From the NCBI RefSeq assembly GCF_001306455.1, contig NZ_LGTQ01000012.1:124001-188000 (forward strand): a stretch of DNA of 64,000 nucleotides. Direction: 5' to 3'. Below are positions 25,911-33,914 of the stretch, piece after piece. Origin of the DNA: Jiulongibacter sediminis (GTDB taxonomy: Bacteria; Bacteroidota; Bacteroidia; Cytophagales; Spirosomataceae). The notes beneath the pieces were generated by a model. The model had not been told where the DNA came from, searched no databases, and saw only the letters and a program-made list of their open reading frames with translations. Within the stretch, counting starts at the first letter, position 1. Each line of letters opens with the position of its first letter. Both the position numbers and the translations under genes were made by a program.

Positions 25911-28170
25911 CAAACCATTACATAGCAAAACTATTGACGGTCAAAACCTCAGCGAGGTTCGGGTAAAAACCGGCTGGGGAAACATTGAGTGTTTTGCCTC
26001 AGAAAATGACGAGTACAAGGTTGAAGTATACGCCCAAAAACTAAGTTTCCTAACGCTCTTTGAATGGCAGAGAATGTCGGCAACAGAATTTGCCGATCTT
26101 GGTTTCCGAATTTACCGGGAAGACGACCTCCTCATCATCAGAAGCGATGCTATGGAAGGCAACCTTTTAGGCCAACTCCTTCAGTTTAAGAGAGTGCATT
26201 TCAGGTTATTTCTTCCCAGACAATGCTCTGTGGACGTTCAAAACCAGATTGGCGATATCCGCATCACAGGTCTTACAGGCAATCATCGGTATAAATCAAG
26301 ATTCGGCAGTATTTACCTTAATAATATCAAAGGCCGGATCAGCAGCGGCAATAAGAATTACGGACGAAAAATTGAGATCAACCATTGTGAGGGCGATCTG
26401 AAGTTATCATCTGGCGGTAGCAACCTGAATATCTTGCACTGCAGCGGAAATATGGATTTTAACACTGACGGGGGCAATATCAGAATTCTCAATTATCAGG
26501 GGATTCTCAATTGCCGAACCAAAGGAGGGAATGTCAAAGTGGAAAGTTTCGTCGGTGAACTCAAAGCTGCATCATGGGGTGGAAATATCAAAGTTGACCA
26601 TCTCAATGGCGATGTCACTGCCAACACCATGGGCGGCAATGTTTCATTAAAAGCCAGAAGAGTAGAGAATTATGCCTGGCTGCAAACCAGTGGCGGTAAT
26701 ATCCGTTTCGAGTTTTTTGAGAATCAGCGATTTGATCTTTCTGCCAAAGCCAGCAGGGTGAAAGCTTCCGGCAATTTCACCTTCCATGGCTCACAATCAA
26801 GAACAAAATGGAATGGTGAAGTAAACGGTGGCGGACCTGATGTACGACTCAAAACAGCAGGTGGTAATGTCAGTTTTTCAGGTGTTCCTGGTTTGATTGA
26901 TCAAAGTCAGAATATTACCTATCAAACCAAGACTGAAATCCCGTCTATCAAAGCCAGGCCAACAAGGCCAGTCACAGAAGACAAACCCAAAATTGTTCAA
27001 ACTGCAAGGTCAAAATCGTCTTCGCAAAAAAAGGAAGCCCCTGTTCCCAAATTTAAAAGCTCTTCTAAAATCTGGGAAAACACCCCTGTTATCGGACAGG
27101 CTTTGCTTGCCTTGGTGATCGTCACTCTGCTCACATATGGTTTTAATACTATTACCTATTTCTCCAGCCAAATGCTGGCAGAAAATGGCACTAAAACTGA
27201 AAACGTTGCCATTTTCTATTTAAACCTTATTAATGGAGTATTGGCATTTACGGCACTCTGGATTTTTATTTCACTGTTAAACCATAGGATAAGGAAAGCT
27301 TGGCTAAAATATCTGGTGCTTACCGTCATGACAATCTTCTTCTACATTCTTGGGCATGGTATTCTTCAGAGTATTCCAGAGAGTGCTGTGCACGGTCGAG
27401 GGTTAGTATACCACTATAAATGGTTAACAAGCAGGCCGCAAGAACAAGAGCCGATCTTTCTCGCACTGCTTTTTTTGTTTGTTCCCGTATTAGCCAATAT
27501 CTCCTTTTTCAGTTATTGGAACCGCAGTAGAAACATGTCTGAAAGGCTTGATCAACAACAGTTACAATTATTAAATCTCGAAAAACTTAAAACCAAGGCA
27601 CAGCTGAATGCTCTGGAAGCCCGAATTAATCCGCATTTCCTTTATAACTCTTTAAATAGTATTGCCGGGCTTATTCATGAAAATGCCGACCAGGCTGAAG
27701 ACATGACTATTGAGCTTTCAAAACTTTTCAGAGCCACCACGGGCCGTAAGAATGAAAGTTATCATGGTATTGGCGAAGAAATTGAGCTGGTAAAGTCTTA
27801 TCTGGCCATTGAAAAAATGCGTTTTGGCGAAAGACTCTCCTATGAGATTAATGTTGAGCCACAGCTCAAAGAACATAAAATCCCCAGGTTTCTTCTTCAA
27901 CCATTGGTTGAAAACGCCATCAAACACGGGATTTCAAAAATTGCGAGCAATGGCGAAATTAAAATTGACATAAAATCTATTGAAGATAAAATCAATATCA
28001 CCATTCATGATAACGGCCCTGATTTTGGCGAAGCCATGAGTGGAGGTTATGGCCTTAAAAGTGTTCAGGACAAACTAGATCTGATTTATGAAGGCAAAGC
28101 AAGTCTTGATATTTCTAACACACCGGTTAAACAGTTAACCATTTTAATTGACAAGAATCATGCATTATAA
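25903..28170 (+). CDS. LytS-type sensor histidine kinase with N-terminal DUF4097-like beta domain
   Basis: 755 residues. The N-terminal half (about 1-340) is a right-handed beta repeat with recurring GGN motifs (SGGSNLNIL, DGGNIRIL, KGGNVKV, WGGNIKV, MGGNVSL), matching the DUF4097/DUF2807 putative adhesin type. A basic linker and four membrane helices follow (about 395-540), then a coiled coil and a His_kinase core with phosphoacceptor H578 in INPHFLYNSL, and a HATPase domain (PLVENAIKHG, HDNGP, GYGLKSVQ). There is no signal peptide before the beta domain, so by the positive-inside pattern it appears cytosolic, unlike usual DUF4097 proteins. The ATG at 25903 overlaps the previous gene by 8 nt. 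The partner regulator follows directly. Confidence 0.9.
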   Translation: MNNKPLHSKTIDGQNLSEVRVKTGWGNIECFASENDEYKVEVYAQKLSFLTLFEWQRMSATEFADLGFRIYREDDLLIIRSDAMEGNLLGQLLQFKRVHFRLFLPRQCSVDVQNQIGDIRITGLTGNHRYKSRFGSIYLNNIKGRISSGNKNYGRKIEINHCEGDLKLSSGGSNLNILHCSGNMDFNTDGGNIRILNYQGILNCRTKGGNVKVESFVGELKAASWGGNIKVDHLNGDVTANTMGGNVSLKARRVENYAWLQTSGGNIRFEFFENQRFDLSAKASRVKASGNFTFHGSQSRTKWNGEVNGGGPDVRLKTAGGNVSFSGVPGLIDQSQNITYQTKTEIPSIKARPTRPVTEDKPKIVQTARSKSSSQKKEAPVPKFKSSSKIWENTPVIGQALLALVIVTLLTYGFNTITYFSSQMLAENGTKTENVAIFYLNLINGVLAFTALWIFISLLNHRIRKAWLKYLVLTVMTIFFYILGHGILQSIPESAVHGRGLVYHYKWLTSRPQEQEPIFLALLFLFVPVLANISFFSYWNRSRNMSERLDQQQLQLLNLEKLKTKAQLNALEARINPHFLYNSLNSIAGLIHENADQAEDMTIELSKLFRATTGRKNESYHGIGEEIELVKSYLAIEKMRFGERLSYEINVEPQLKEHKIPRFLLQPLVENAIKHGISKIASNGEIKIDIKSIEDKINITIHDNGPDFGEAMSGGYGLKSVQDKLDLIYEGKASLDISNTPVKQLTILIDKNHAL

Positions 28171-28918
28171 AACCGTACTCATAGACGACGAACCACTGGC
28201 TATCAGCCGATTAAAAAGACTTCTATCCAAATTTGAGGATGTTTTTGAGATCATTGATACGGCAGGTAATGGTCAGGAAGGTCTGGAGAAAATTGAGACC
28301 TTGAAACCCGACCTCATTTTTCTGGATATTGAAATGCCGCTGTTGAATGGTTTTGAAATGCTGGAGCAATTAGATACTGTACCCAAAGTCATTTTTTGTA
28401 CTGCTTATGATCAATATGCGATACAGGCCTTTGAAGAAAACAGTCTGGACTATCTTCTAAAACCTGTTGAAAAAGAACGTCTTCAAAAAACGGTGGATAA
28501 ACTGAAATCACTGGAAAAGAAAGACAATGGTTTTGATGATACAGCCCTTGCAAAGCTGCTTTCACAGGTGAATAAAAAGAAAACAATTCACAGCATTACC
28601 GTTAAAAAAGGGGATAAAATCTTCTTTATTCCTCTAACAGACATTAGCTATTTTCATGCGGAAGACAAATACGTTTTTCTCAATACCAACGATGGCAAAC
28701 AATACCTCACGAGCTATACTATTACCTCATTGGATGAGAAATTACCGGAAGAGTTCATCAGAATCAGTCGCTCAGCGATTATTCATACACACCGCATAGC
28801 TTCACTCGAAAAGAGCTTTAATGGAAAGTTCGTTGTTAACCTTAACGACCTCAAAAAAACGAAGTTGGAAAGCGGCACCAGTTACGGTGACAATTTGAAG
28901 CAGCTGATGGAGGTTTGA
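28160..28918 (+). CDS. LytTR-family response regulator
   Basis: 252 residues: receiver domain (1-120) with phospho-Asp D56 in LFLDIEMP-type context and conserved Lys in LDYLLKPVEK, followed by a LytTR DNA-binding domain (about 150-250, with FIPLTDISYFHAEDKYVF and FIRISRSAIIHTHRI). The ATG at 28160 overlaps the kinase stop by 11 nt, so kinase and regulator form one unit. Candidate targets are the TonB receptor and TPR-like genes, which share a 22-bp upstream motif; this is inference. Confidence 0.93.
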   Translation: MHYKTVLIDDEPLAISRLKRLLSKFEDVFEIIDTAGNGQEGLEKIETLKPDLIFLDIEMPLLNGFEMLEQLDTVPKVIFCTAYDQYAIQAFEENSLDYLLKPVEKERLQKTVDKLKSLEKKDNGFDDTALAKLLSQVNKKKTIHSITVKKGDKIFFIPLTDISYFHAEDKYVFLNTNDGKQYLTSYTITSLDEKLPEEFIRISRSAIIHTHRIASLEKSFNGKFVVNLNDLKKTKLESGTSYGDNLKQLMEV

Positions 28919-28962
28919 GCCTTTTTTAGGCTAAATTAGTCCGTCATTAATTATATTTTGAA

Positions 28963-29913
28963 ATGCCCCGTCTTGACCGCCTTACCTCTATCCTCATTCA
29001 GCTGCAATCAAAGCGAATTGTGAAGGCTCAGGAAATTGCGGATCGGTTTGAGATTAGCCTGCGGACGGTTTACCGCGATATTCGAACACTCGAGCAGGCC
29101 GGTGTTCCCATCATTTCTGAGGCCGGCATCGGGTATTCCATCATGAAGGAGTACCGCCTGCCGCCAGTTCATTTTACTGAAGATGAAGCTCTTTCTTTTA
29201 TCACCGCCGGTAAATTTATTGAGCGACTCACCGATCAAAGCACTATTGAGGCTTATCAGTCGGCCTTGTATAAAATCAAAGCCGTTTTGGCCCATGGCCA
29301 GAAAGAACTTGTAGATGACCTGTCTGAGCGGATTGCGGTTCTCAAAAACAGATATCTGCCCGAGGAGCGAAACGAGCACCTAAACATCGGTCTTTTCCTC
29401 AAAGCCATCAATGAAAAAAGAGTGATTCAGATCGTTTATCAATCACCCGTAAAGCAAGGCCAAAGCCGAAATGTAGAACCCGTTGGCATTTACAGCTCGG
29501 GGAGCAACTGGTACCTCATTGCCTTTTGTCAATTGAGAAATGACTACCGAAACTTTCGCATAGACCGCATCACATCTTTTGAAATTTTATCAGAAAGATT
29601 CACAGGCACTCACCTAGGTTTGCACGATTTTCTCATCCAAACCAGAACGGAAAGAGAACTCACCGAGGTCATCATCTTAATCGATAAAGAGGCCTACTCC
29701 TATTTGGGAGATCAACATTATTACCATGGTTTTGTGAGCGAAAAGTCTGTCGGCAGCCAGATAGAAATGAACTTCCTCTGTGCTTCTTTGACAGGTTTTG
29801 CTCATTGGTTCATGCTATTGGGCAGTAGTGCTGATATCGTTAAACCTTTGAATTTGAGAAAAATAGTAAGCGAAAAGCTCGATCAAGTCCGCGAACGGCT
29901 TGAAGCCTCCTGA
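28963..29913 (+). CDS. WYL-domain (YafY-type) transcriptional regulator
   Basis: 316 residues: N-terminal DeoR-like helix-turn-helix (RIVKAQEIADRFEISLRTVY), a central linker, the WYL ligand-binding domain (about 145-225, with VEPVGIYSSGSNWYLIAFC and RNFRIDRI) and a C-terminal WCX-like extension. Proteins of this family usually sense a small molecule or nucleic acid fragment. The three following genes each carry the same dyad at the same distance from a -7-like box. The first of these dyads overlaps the stop codon of this gene. Confidence 0.92.
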   Translation: MPRLDRLTSILIQLQSKRIVKAQEIADRFEISLRTVYRDIRTLEQAGVPIISEAGIGYSIMKEYRLPPVHFTEDEALSFITAGKFIERLTDQSTIEAYQSALYKIKAVLAHGQKELVDDLSERIAVLKNRYLPEERNEHLNIGLFLKAINEKRVIQIVYQSPVKQGQSRNVEPVGIYSSGSNWYLIAFCQLRNDYRNFRIDRITSFEILSERFTGTHLGLHDFLIQTRTERELTEVIILIDKEAYSYLGDQHYYHGFVSEKSVGSQIEMNFLCASLTGFAHWFMLLGSSADIVKPLNLRKIVSEKLDQVRERLEAS

Positions 29914-29945
29914 CATTGGATTGTCACTACGGTCCATTAGATTCG
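29911..29945 (+). promoter_or_regulatory. Regulated promoter 1: TGACA-N6-TGTCA dyad and -7-like box
   Basis: TGACA (29911-29915), 6 nt, TGTCA (29922-29926). The TTG overlapping the right arm (29921-29923) is 14 nt before TAGATTCG (29938-29945), one mismatch from TAnnTTTG. It drives the DUF1905/YdeI-like gene. Confidence 0.65.
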
Positions 29946-29963
29946 TTTTAGAAACGAATCTAA
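29937..29963 (+). repeat. Perfect 27-bp palindrome adjoining a start codon
   Basis: Arms TTAGATTCGTTT and AAACGAATCTAA (12 bp each, perfect) around TAG. It ends one base before the ATG at 29965, overlaps the -7-like box, and would form a strong hairpin at the 5' end of the mRNA. Confidence 0.9.
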
Positions 29964-29964
29964 G

Positions 29965-30441
29965 ATGTCAAAACCTATTATTGATAAGACTTTACTGGTA
30001 GAGAAATTCCCTGGCAAAGGTGGCTGGACCTATGTGGTCATTGAGGCGGCTACGCCAGATTCTTCTAAACCCTTCGGATGGCGGAAAGTCAGAGGTACGA
30101 TCGACCACTATCAGCTCGATCATTATAAACTAATGCCTATGGGCAACGGAAAACTTTTCTTACCTCTCAAGGCCGCCATTCGTAAGGCAATTGGTAAAAA
30201 AGAAGGAGATAAAGTCCATGTTATTCTTTTTGAGGATGATTCCACTTTTATTGTTCCTAAAGACATTCAGGCCTGTTTAGATGATTTCCCAAAGGCCAAG
30301 TCGTTTTTTGAGTCTATGACAGAAAGTAATCAAAAGTACTACGTCGATTGGATTCAGGAAGCTAAAACAATGGAAACTACGGTCAAGCGAATCAATGAGA
30401 TGATTGATAAACTTATGGAAGGCAAGAAAATGTACGATTGA
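29965..30441 (+). CDS. DUF1905 / YdeI-OmdA family protein
   Basis: 158 residues. The first 95 form a DUF1905 beta domain (GGWTYVVIEA, FGWRKVRGTIDHY, MGNGKLFLPLKAAIRKAIGK). The rest is the helical OmdA/bacteriocin-protection part (PKDIQACLDDFPKAKSFFES and the WIQEAKTMETTVKRINEMI segment). The biochemical role is unknown; members are linked with stress or antimicrobial resistance. It is preceded by the WYL-type dyad and by a perfect palindrome touching its start codon. Confidence 0.88.
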   Translation: MSKPIIDKTLLVEKFPGKGGWTYVVIEAATPDSSKPFGWRKVRGTIDHYQLDHYKLMPMGNGKLFLPLKAAIRKAIGKKEGDKVHVILFEDDSTFIVPKDIQACLDDFPKAKSFFESMTESNQKYYVDWIQEAKTMETTVKRINEMIDKLMEGKKMYD

Positions 30442-30449
30442 AACACTAC

Positions 30450-30484
30450 TGACAGCCCTTTGTCACTTCCTGAATGCACCTTGA
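30450..30484 (+). promoter_or_regulatory. Regulated promoter 2: TGACA-N6-TGTCA dyad and -7-like box
   Basis: TGACA (30450-30454), GCCCTT, TGTCA (30461-30465). The TTG at 30460-30462 is again 14 nt before a -7-like box, here CACCTTGA (30477-30484). The dyad ends 43 nt before the start codon of the GyrI-like gene. Confidence 0.65.
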
Positions 30485-30508
30485 GTTGAACAAAAAAAAT
30501 CAAAAACC

Positions 30509-31132
30509 ATGGTCAAACTAGACTTAAAGAAGGAATTCAAAAGCTATTATAAGGCAGGGAAAGAACCCGAACTCATTGATTTGCCAAAGGCTCAATACAT
30601 TTCTATCGAGGGAAAAGGGGACCCCTCCGGTAGAGCTTTCGCTGCCAATATTCAACTTCTTTATCCGGTAGCTTATGCAATCAAATTTGCCTGCAAAGCG
30701 AATAAAAATGACTTCGTTGTACCGCCTCTCGAAGGCTTATGGTGGTTTGATGAATCTGTTTTTGGAGAAGTAAGAATGGAAAACGCCCCAAACGAAATTC
30801 CGCGGGAAGCCTGGCAGTACCGTCTAATGATAAGAATGCCCGAGTTTGTTTGTGAATTAGATTTCAAAAAAGCCGTGGATGCCGCGAAGAGTAAAAAAGG
30901 AATAAAGGGATTGGACAAGCTTGAGTGGTTTGAGCTCCATGAAGGCAAATGTCTGCAAATGATGCACACCGGCCCTTTTGAGACCGAGCCCGAGTCGCTT
31001 GAAAAGCTAATTCGCTATAGTCTGACACATGATTTAAAAAAGAATGGGCATCATCACGAAATCTATTTGTCAGACTTTAGAAAAACAGCTCCAGAGAAAC
31101 TCAGGACTATTCTCCGTGAGCCCGTCATCTAA
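30509..31132 (+). CDS. GyrI-like small-molecule-binding domain protein
   Basis: 207 residues with the SHS2/GyrI-like fold: QYISIEGKGDPSG near the N-terminus, PPLEGLWWFDE, a central YRLMIRMPEFV strand and the ligand-pocket strand KCLQMMHTGPFETEP, ending in HHEIYLSDFRKTAPEKLRT. Stand-alone members of this family bind or hydrolyse hydrophobic cyclic compounds. It is the second gene with the shared TGACA-N6-TGTCA dyad. Confidence 0.9.
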   Translation: MVKLDLKKEFKSYYKAGKEPELIDLPKAQYISIEGKGDPSGRAFAANIQLLYPVAYAIKFACKANKNDFVVPPLEGLWWFDESVFGEVRMENAPNEIPREAWQYRLMIRMPEFVCELDFKKAVDAAKSKKGIKGLDKLEWFELHEGKCLQMMHTGPFETEPESLEKLIRYSLTHDLKKNGHHHEIYLSDFRKTAPEKLRTILREPVI

Positions 31133-31145
31133 AACCGAACCCTGC

Positions 31146-31180
31146 TGACAAACGGTTGTCACTCATCGAGGTGATCTTTG
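31146..31180 (+). promoter_or_regulatory. Regulated promoter 3: TGACA-N6-TGTCA dyad and -7-like box
   Basis: TGACA (31146-31150), AACGGT, TGTCA (31157-31161). The TTG at 31156-31158 lies 14 nt before GATCTTTG (31173-31180), a -7-like box. The dyad ends 42 nt before the DinB gene start. Confidence 0.65.
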
Positions 31181-31203
31181 AGAAACAAACAAAAAGAAAT
31201 ATC

Positions 31204-31713
31204 ATGATCACATTTATCGAAGCTTTTAAAAAAGAGCTTGAAGACGAAGCCAAAGAAACCAGACGCATGTTAAAGCAGGTACCCACGGACAAAAACGACT
31301 GGGCTCCACATCCAAAAAGTATGAAACTCGGAGTACTGGCCATTCATCTGGCTGAAATACCGGATATGATTGAAATAGCTCTGCTGAAATACAAATGGGA
31401 TTTTGCTGAAATGGAATGGGACCCGAAAGAGTTCAAAACTTCCGAGGAGCTTTTGGGTTATTTCGACTCTTCGCTCAAAAATGCCTTTAACGCTCTGGAA
31501 AAATCATCTGATGATAGTCTCATGAATGAGTGGGTAATGTGCTCCGGCGAGCAAATCTGCCTCAAAACCACCAAATGGGAGGCTGTACGCCATGCTTTCG
31601 GTCAAAACGCACATCACCGGGCTCAGCTAGGAGTTTATCTTCGATTACTTGATATCCCCATTCCCGGACCTTACGGACCAAGTGCCGACGAAACTGAGAG
31701 TATGGTAAACTAA
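31204..31713 (+). CDS. DinB family protein
   Basis: 169 residues forming the four-helix DinB/YfiT bundle. The metal-site histidines are in LAIHLAEIP (about residue 46) and in HAFGQNAHHRAQLGVYL (about 135-140). Members are metal-dependent thiol transferases or of unknown role. The ATG at 31204 is chosen because the open frame upstream to 31156 runs through the -7 region of its own promoter. It is the third member of the WYL-type set and is followed by a terminator. Confidence 0.9.
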   Translation: MITFIEAFKKELEDEAKETRRMLKQVPTDKNDWAPHPKSMKLGVLAIHLAEIPDMIEIALLKYKWDFAEMEWDPKEFKTSEELLGYFDSSLKNAFNALEKSSDDSLMNEWVMCSGEQICLKTTKWEAVRHAFGQNAHHRAQLGVYLRLLDIPIPGPYGPSADETESMVN

Positions 31714-31720
31714 ACCTGAC

Positions 31721-31760
31721 AAAGATTCCCGATCTTCACGAATCGGGAATCTTTTTTTTA
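31721..31760 (+). terminator. Rho-independent terminator of the DinB gene
   Basis: Stem AGATTCCCGAT / ATCGGGAATCT with an 8-nt loop and eight T. It closes the WYL-type gene set before the DUF1801 gene. Confidence 0.9.
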
Positions 31761-31766
31761 CACCTC

Positions 31767-32126
31767 ATGATTAAAAGTAAGGCGAAAACCATTGACGATT
31801 TTCTGGCGAATTTAGATCAAAACCAACGTCAGTTTGTTCAAAGTTACCGAGAGAAAATTATGGCTTTGGTGCCAGAGGCTACGGAGTGCATTCACTTCTC
31901 CACCCCTACTTTCAAATATGAAGGAAAAGCCTTCGCCGGTCTGGCTCCACTTAAGGAAAAATTCAGTTATTATCCATACAGTACCTCGGTAATCTCACAG
32001 TTCAAAAATGAGCTTTCTGATTTTGAAACCTCCCCAAAAGTCATTCATTTTTCACATGGTCAGCCCATTTCCGATGAGCTACTTCAAAAGCTGATTTTTG
32101 CGAGAATTATGGAGATTGAGGGTTGA
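31767..32126 (+). CDS. DUF1801 (YdhG-like) protein
   Basis: 119 residues matching the DUF1801 alpha/beta fold: TIDDFLANLDQNQRQFVQ, VPEATECIHFSTPTFKYEGK, FAGLAPLKEKFSYYP and the C-terminal IHFSHGQPISDELLQKLIF helix. Relatives are called iron-chaperone-like, but that function is weakly supported. It has no TGACA-N6-TGTCA dyad and sits after a terminator, so it is probably not part of the preceding set. It converges with the GNAT gene. Confidence 0.88.
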   Translation: MIKSKAKTIDDFLANLDQNQRQFVQSYREKIMALVPEATECIHFSTPTFKYEGKAFAGLAPLKEKFSYYPYSTSVISQFKNELSDFETSPKVIHFSHGQPISDELLQKLIFARIMEIEG

Positions 32127-32130
32127 AGTT

Positions 32131-32625
32131 TCAGATCGGCTTCTCCAGAATAAAATCTTCCATCAGATAGCCATTGCCGATATCAATATTCTCCTCTCCA
32201 ACTTTCTCAAAGCCGGTTTTGAGATAAAAATCATAAGCTTTATTGAAGCGATTGACATTCAAAACCAAAGCTGAATCACCGTTTTGCAAAGCAATCTTAG
32301 CAATATGATCGATCAGCAGACGGCCGTAACCTTTACCCTGTGTTTCCGGCAGAAGATATAGTTTATGAATTTTTGTTTTTCCGGTCTTTTGATAATCAGT
32401 CTGAATACCCGAAAAGCCGACTGTTTTTTGATTCTCAACGGCTAAAAGAAACTCAATCCCTTCATCCATTTGATTTTGCAAAGAAGGCAAACTATACATC
32501 ATATTCAGCATGTATTCTATCTGACCCTTACTCAAAATTTCACCAAAGGTGGGTGGCCAAATTTCGTGAGCCAAAGACCCTATAAGAGACAAATCTGCTT
32601 CGGTTGCCTTATGAATTTCTAACAT
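32131..32625 (-). CDS. GNAT-family N-acetyltransferase
   Basis: 164 residues with the acetyl-CoA-binding motif A (KLYLLPETQGKGYGRLLI) and the later motif B (NVNRFNKAYDFYLKTGFEKVGE). Cytosolic; substrate unknown. It starts 3 nt after the MFS gene stop on the same strand, so the two are co-transcribed and may act on the same compound. Confidence 0.9.
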   Translation of the reverse strand: MLEIHKATEADLSLIGSLAHEIWPPTFGEILSKGQIEYMLNMMYSLPSLQNQMDEGIEFLLAVENQKTVGFSGIQTDYQKTGKTKIHKLYLLPETQGKGYGRLLIDHIAKIALQNGDSALVLNVNRFNKAYDFYLKTGFEKVGEENIDIGNGYLMEDFILEKPI

Positions 32626-32628
32626 ACC

Positions 32629-33879
32629 TTAAACAGTGATAACAGGAGATTCCGAGTTTTTCTGACTCCTTTTTTCAACAAGATTATTGATGACAAACAT
32701 AAGGCCTGCAGAGATGACCATTGAAGCAATTACCACCCAGCCAAGCTCAGGATAATTTTCAACAAAGCCATCCGGCTGTTGGAAAACAATCATTCCCGCC
32801 ACAGCAGAGGCAATACCCCCGGAAACTTGTGAAACAGATGAATTAATGCTCATGAAAGCTCCACGGTCTTTCATATCAGGCACGGCCGTAATTAAAGCCG
32901 ATGAGGCAATCATACGGGCGTTGATTCCCAGAAAAAGGATGACATTCAAAGCCAGGATGATCCAAAAAGGCGTTACCCCAAGGTTGCAGTAAATTCCAAC
33001 CAGAATCATTCCCAGAATACTCCCGAAAACAAAAACTTTCAGTTTTCCGATTCTGTCCGCCAATTTACCAAGAAGAGGACCAAAAAAGATCGTGAATACA
33101 CCGGTAATGCCGTAAAGCAAAGGCAGATCCTCCAGACGTAATCCGAGGTTATTGGTACTGTAAGTAGAGCCAAATGGCATTAACATAAAACCACCGGTAG
33201 CAAGCAAAATGGTCGAAAGAAACACTTTGACGTAATCCGGATTGGAAACCGTATTGATCAGATGACGAACAGCTTTTTGCCCCTGGCTTTCAGCCAAATG
33301 AGCGGTAATTGGTCGCATTTTCCATACCATTACTATTCCGGCAAAAACTCCGACGATGACAATCATCCAAAAAGAGGAATGCCAACCAAAATTGTTGGCC
33401 AAATAAAGCCCGATGGGCAAACCTAAAATCTGTGATGCTGCGAAAGCCATCTGCGTAAAACCCATCACTCGACCTCGGACTTTTAGCTCAAAAATGTCAG
33501 TGATTATGGCATAGCCTATAGAGCCGATGACTCCCCCAAAAATGCCGGTAAAAATACGAGCCATCAGCAGGAACCAATAAGAATTTGCCATAGCACAAAA
33601 GGCAGTTCCAATCAAAAAACCGGTATAAAAAAACATCAACAGCTTTTTACGATCGAACTTATCGGCGAAACCTGCAGCAAGTATGCCCGAAACCCCGGCA
33701 CTAAACGCATAACCGGAAACCACCCAGCCAAACTGTGCGGTACTAATGTTCATTTCAGGAATAAGTATGGCACCAAGTGGCGAAAGCACCATAAAATCAA
33801 GAATGACCGTAAATTGTATGAAAGCCAGAATGGCAATCATAAACACCTGATAGCGTGTAAAAACTCTTTCTTTGCTCAT
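32629..33879 (-). CDS. MFS transporter (drug/arabinose efflux-like)
   Basis: 416 residues with about 12 hydrophobic helices and the MFS loop 2-3 motif (AAGFADKFDRKKLLMFFYTG) plus a second-half copy (LGKLADRIGKLKVFVFG). It is most like the AraJ/Bcr-type efflux branch; the substrate is not readable. A TATCTTTG -7 box lies close upstream. It is the first gene of a two-gene unit with the GNAT enzyme and lies beside the pectin cluster without an obvious link to it. Confidence 0.88.
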   Translation of the reverse strand: MSKERVFTRYQVFMIAILAFIQFTVILDFMVLSPLGAILIPEMNISTAQFGWVVSGYAFSAGVSGILAAGFADKFDRKKLLMFFYTGFLIGTAFCAMANSYWFLLMARIFTGIFGGVIGSIGYAIITDIFELKVRGRVMGFTQMAFAASQILGLPIGLYLANNFGWHSSFWMIVIVGVFAGIVMVWKMRPITAHLAESQGQKAVRHLINTVSNPDYVKVFLSTILLATGGFMLMPFGSTYSTNNLGLRLEDLPLLYGITGVFTIFFGPLLGKLADRIGKLKVFVFGSILGMILVGIYCNLGVTPFWIILALNVILFLGINARMIASSALITAVPDMKDRGAFMSINSSVSQVSGGIASAVAGMIVFQQPDGFVENYPELGWVVIASMVISAGLMFVINNLVEKRSQKNSESPVITV

Positions 33880-33896
33880 CTTTCAAAAATTGACCG

Positions 33897-33904
33897 CAAA
33901 GATA
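33897..33904 (-). promoter_or_regulatory. -7 box of the MFS gene
   Basis: On the minus strand TATCTTTG, a full match to TAnnTTTG, lies 17 nt before the ATG at 33879, implying a very short leader. Confidence 0.5.
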
Positions 33905-33914
33905 CTCTAATCTC

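Noticed and set aside
28919-28962. Terminator after the LytTR regulator
   Set aside because: A short AGCC/GGCT pairing exists but there is no T run and the stem is too weak.
31711-31726. Fourth WYL-type dyad before the DUF1801 gene
   Set aside because: Only the half-site CTGACA is present and no TGTCA arm follows; the gene is also behind a terminator.
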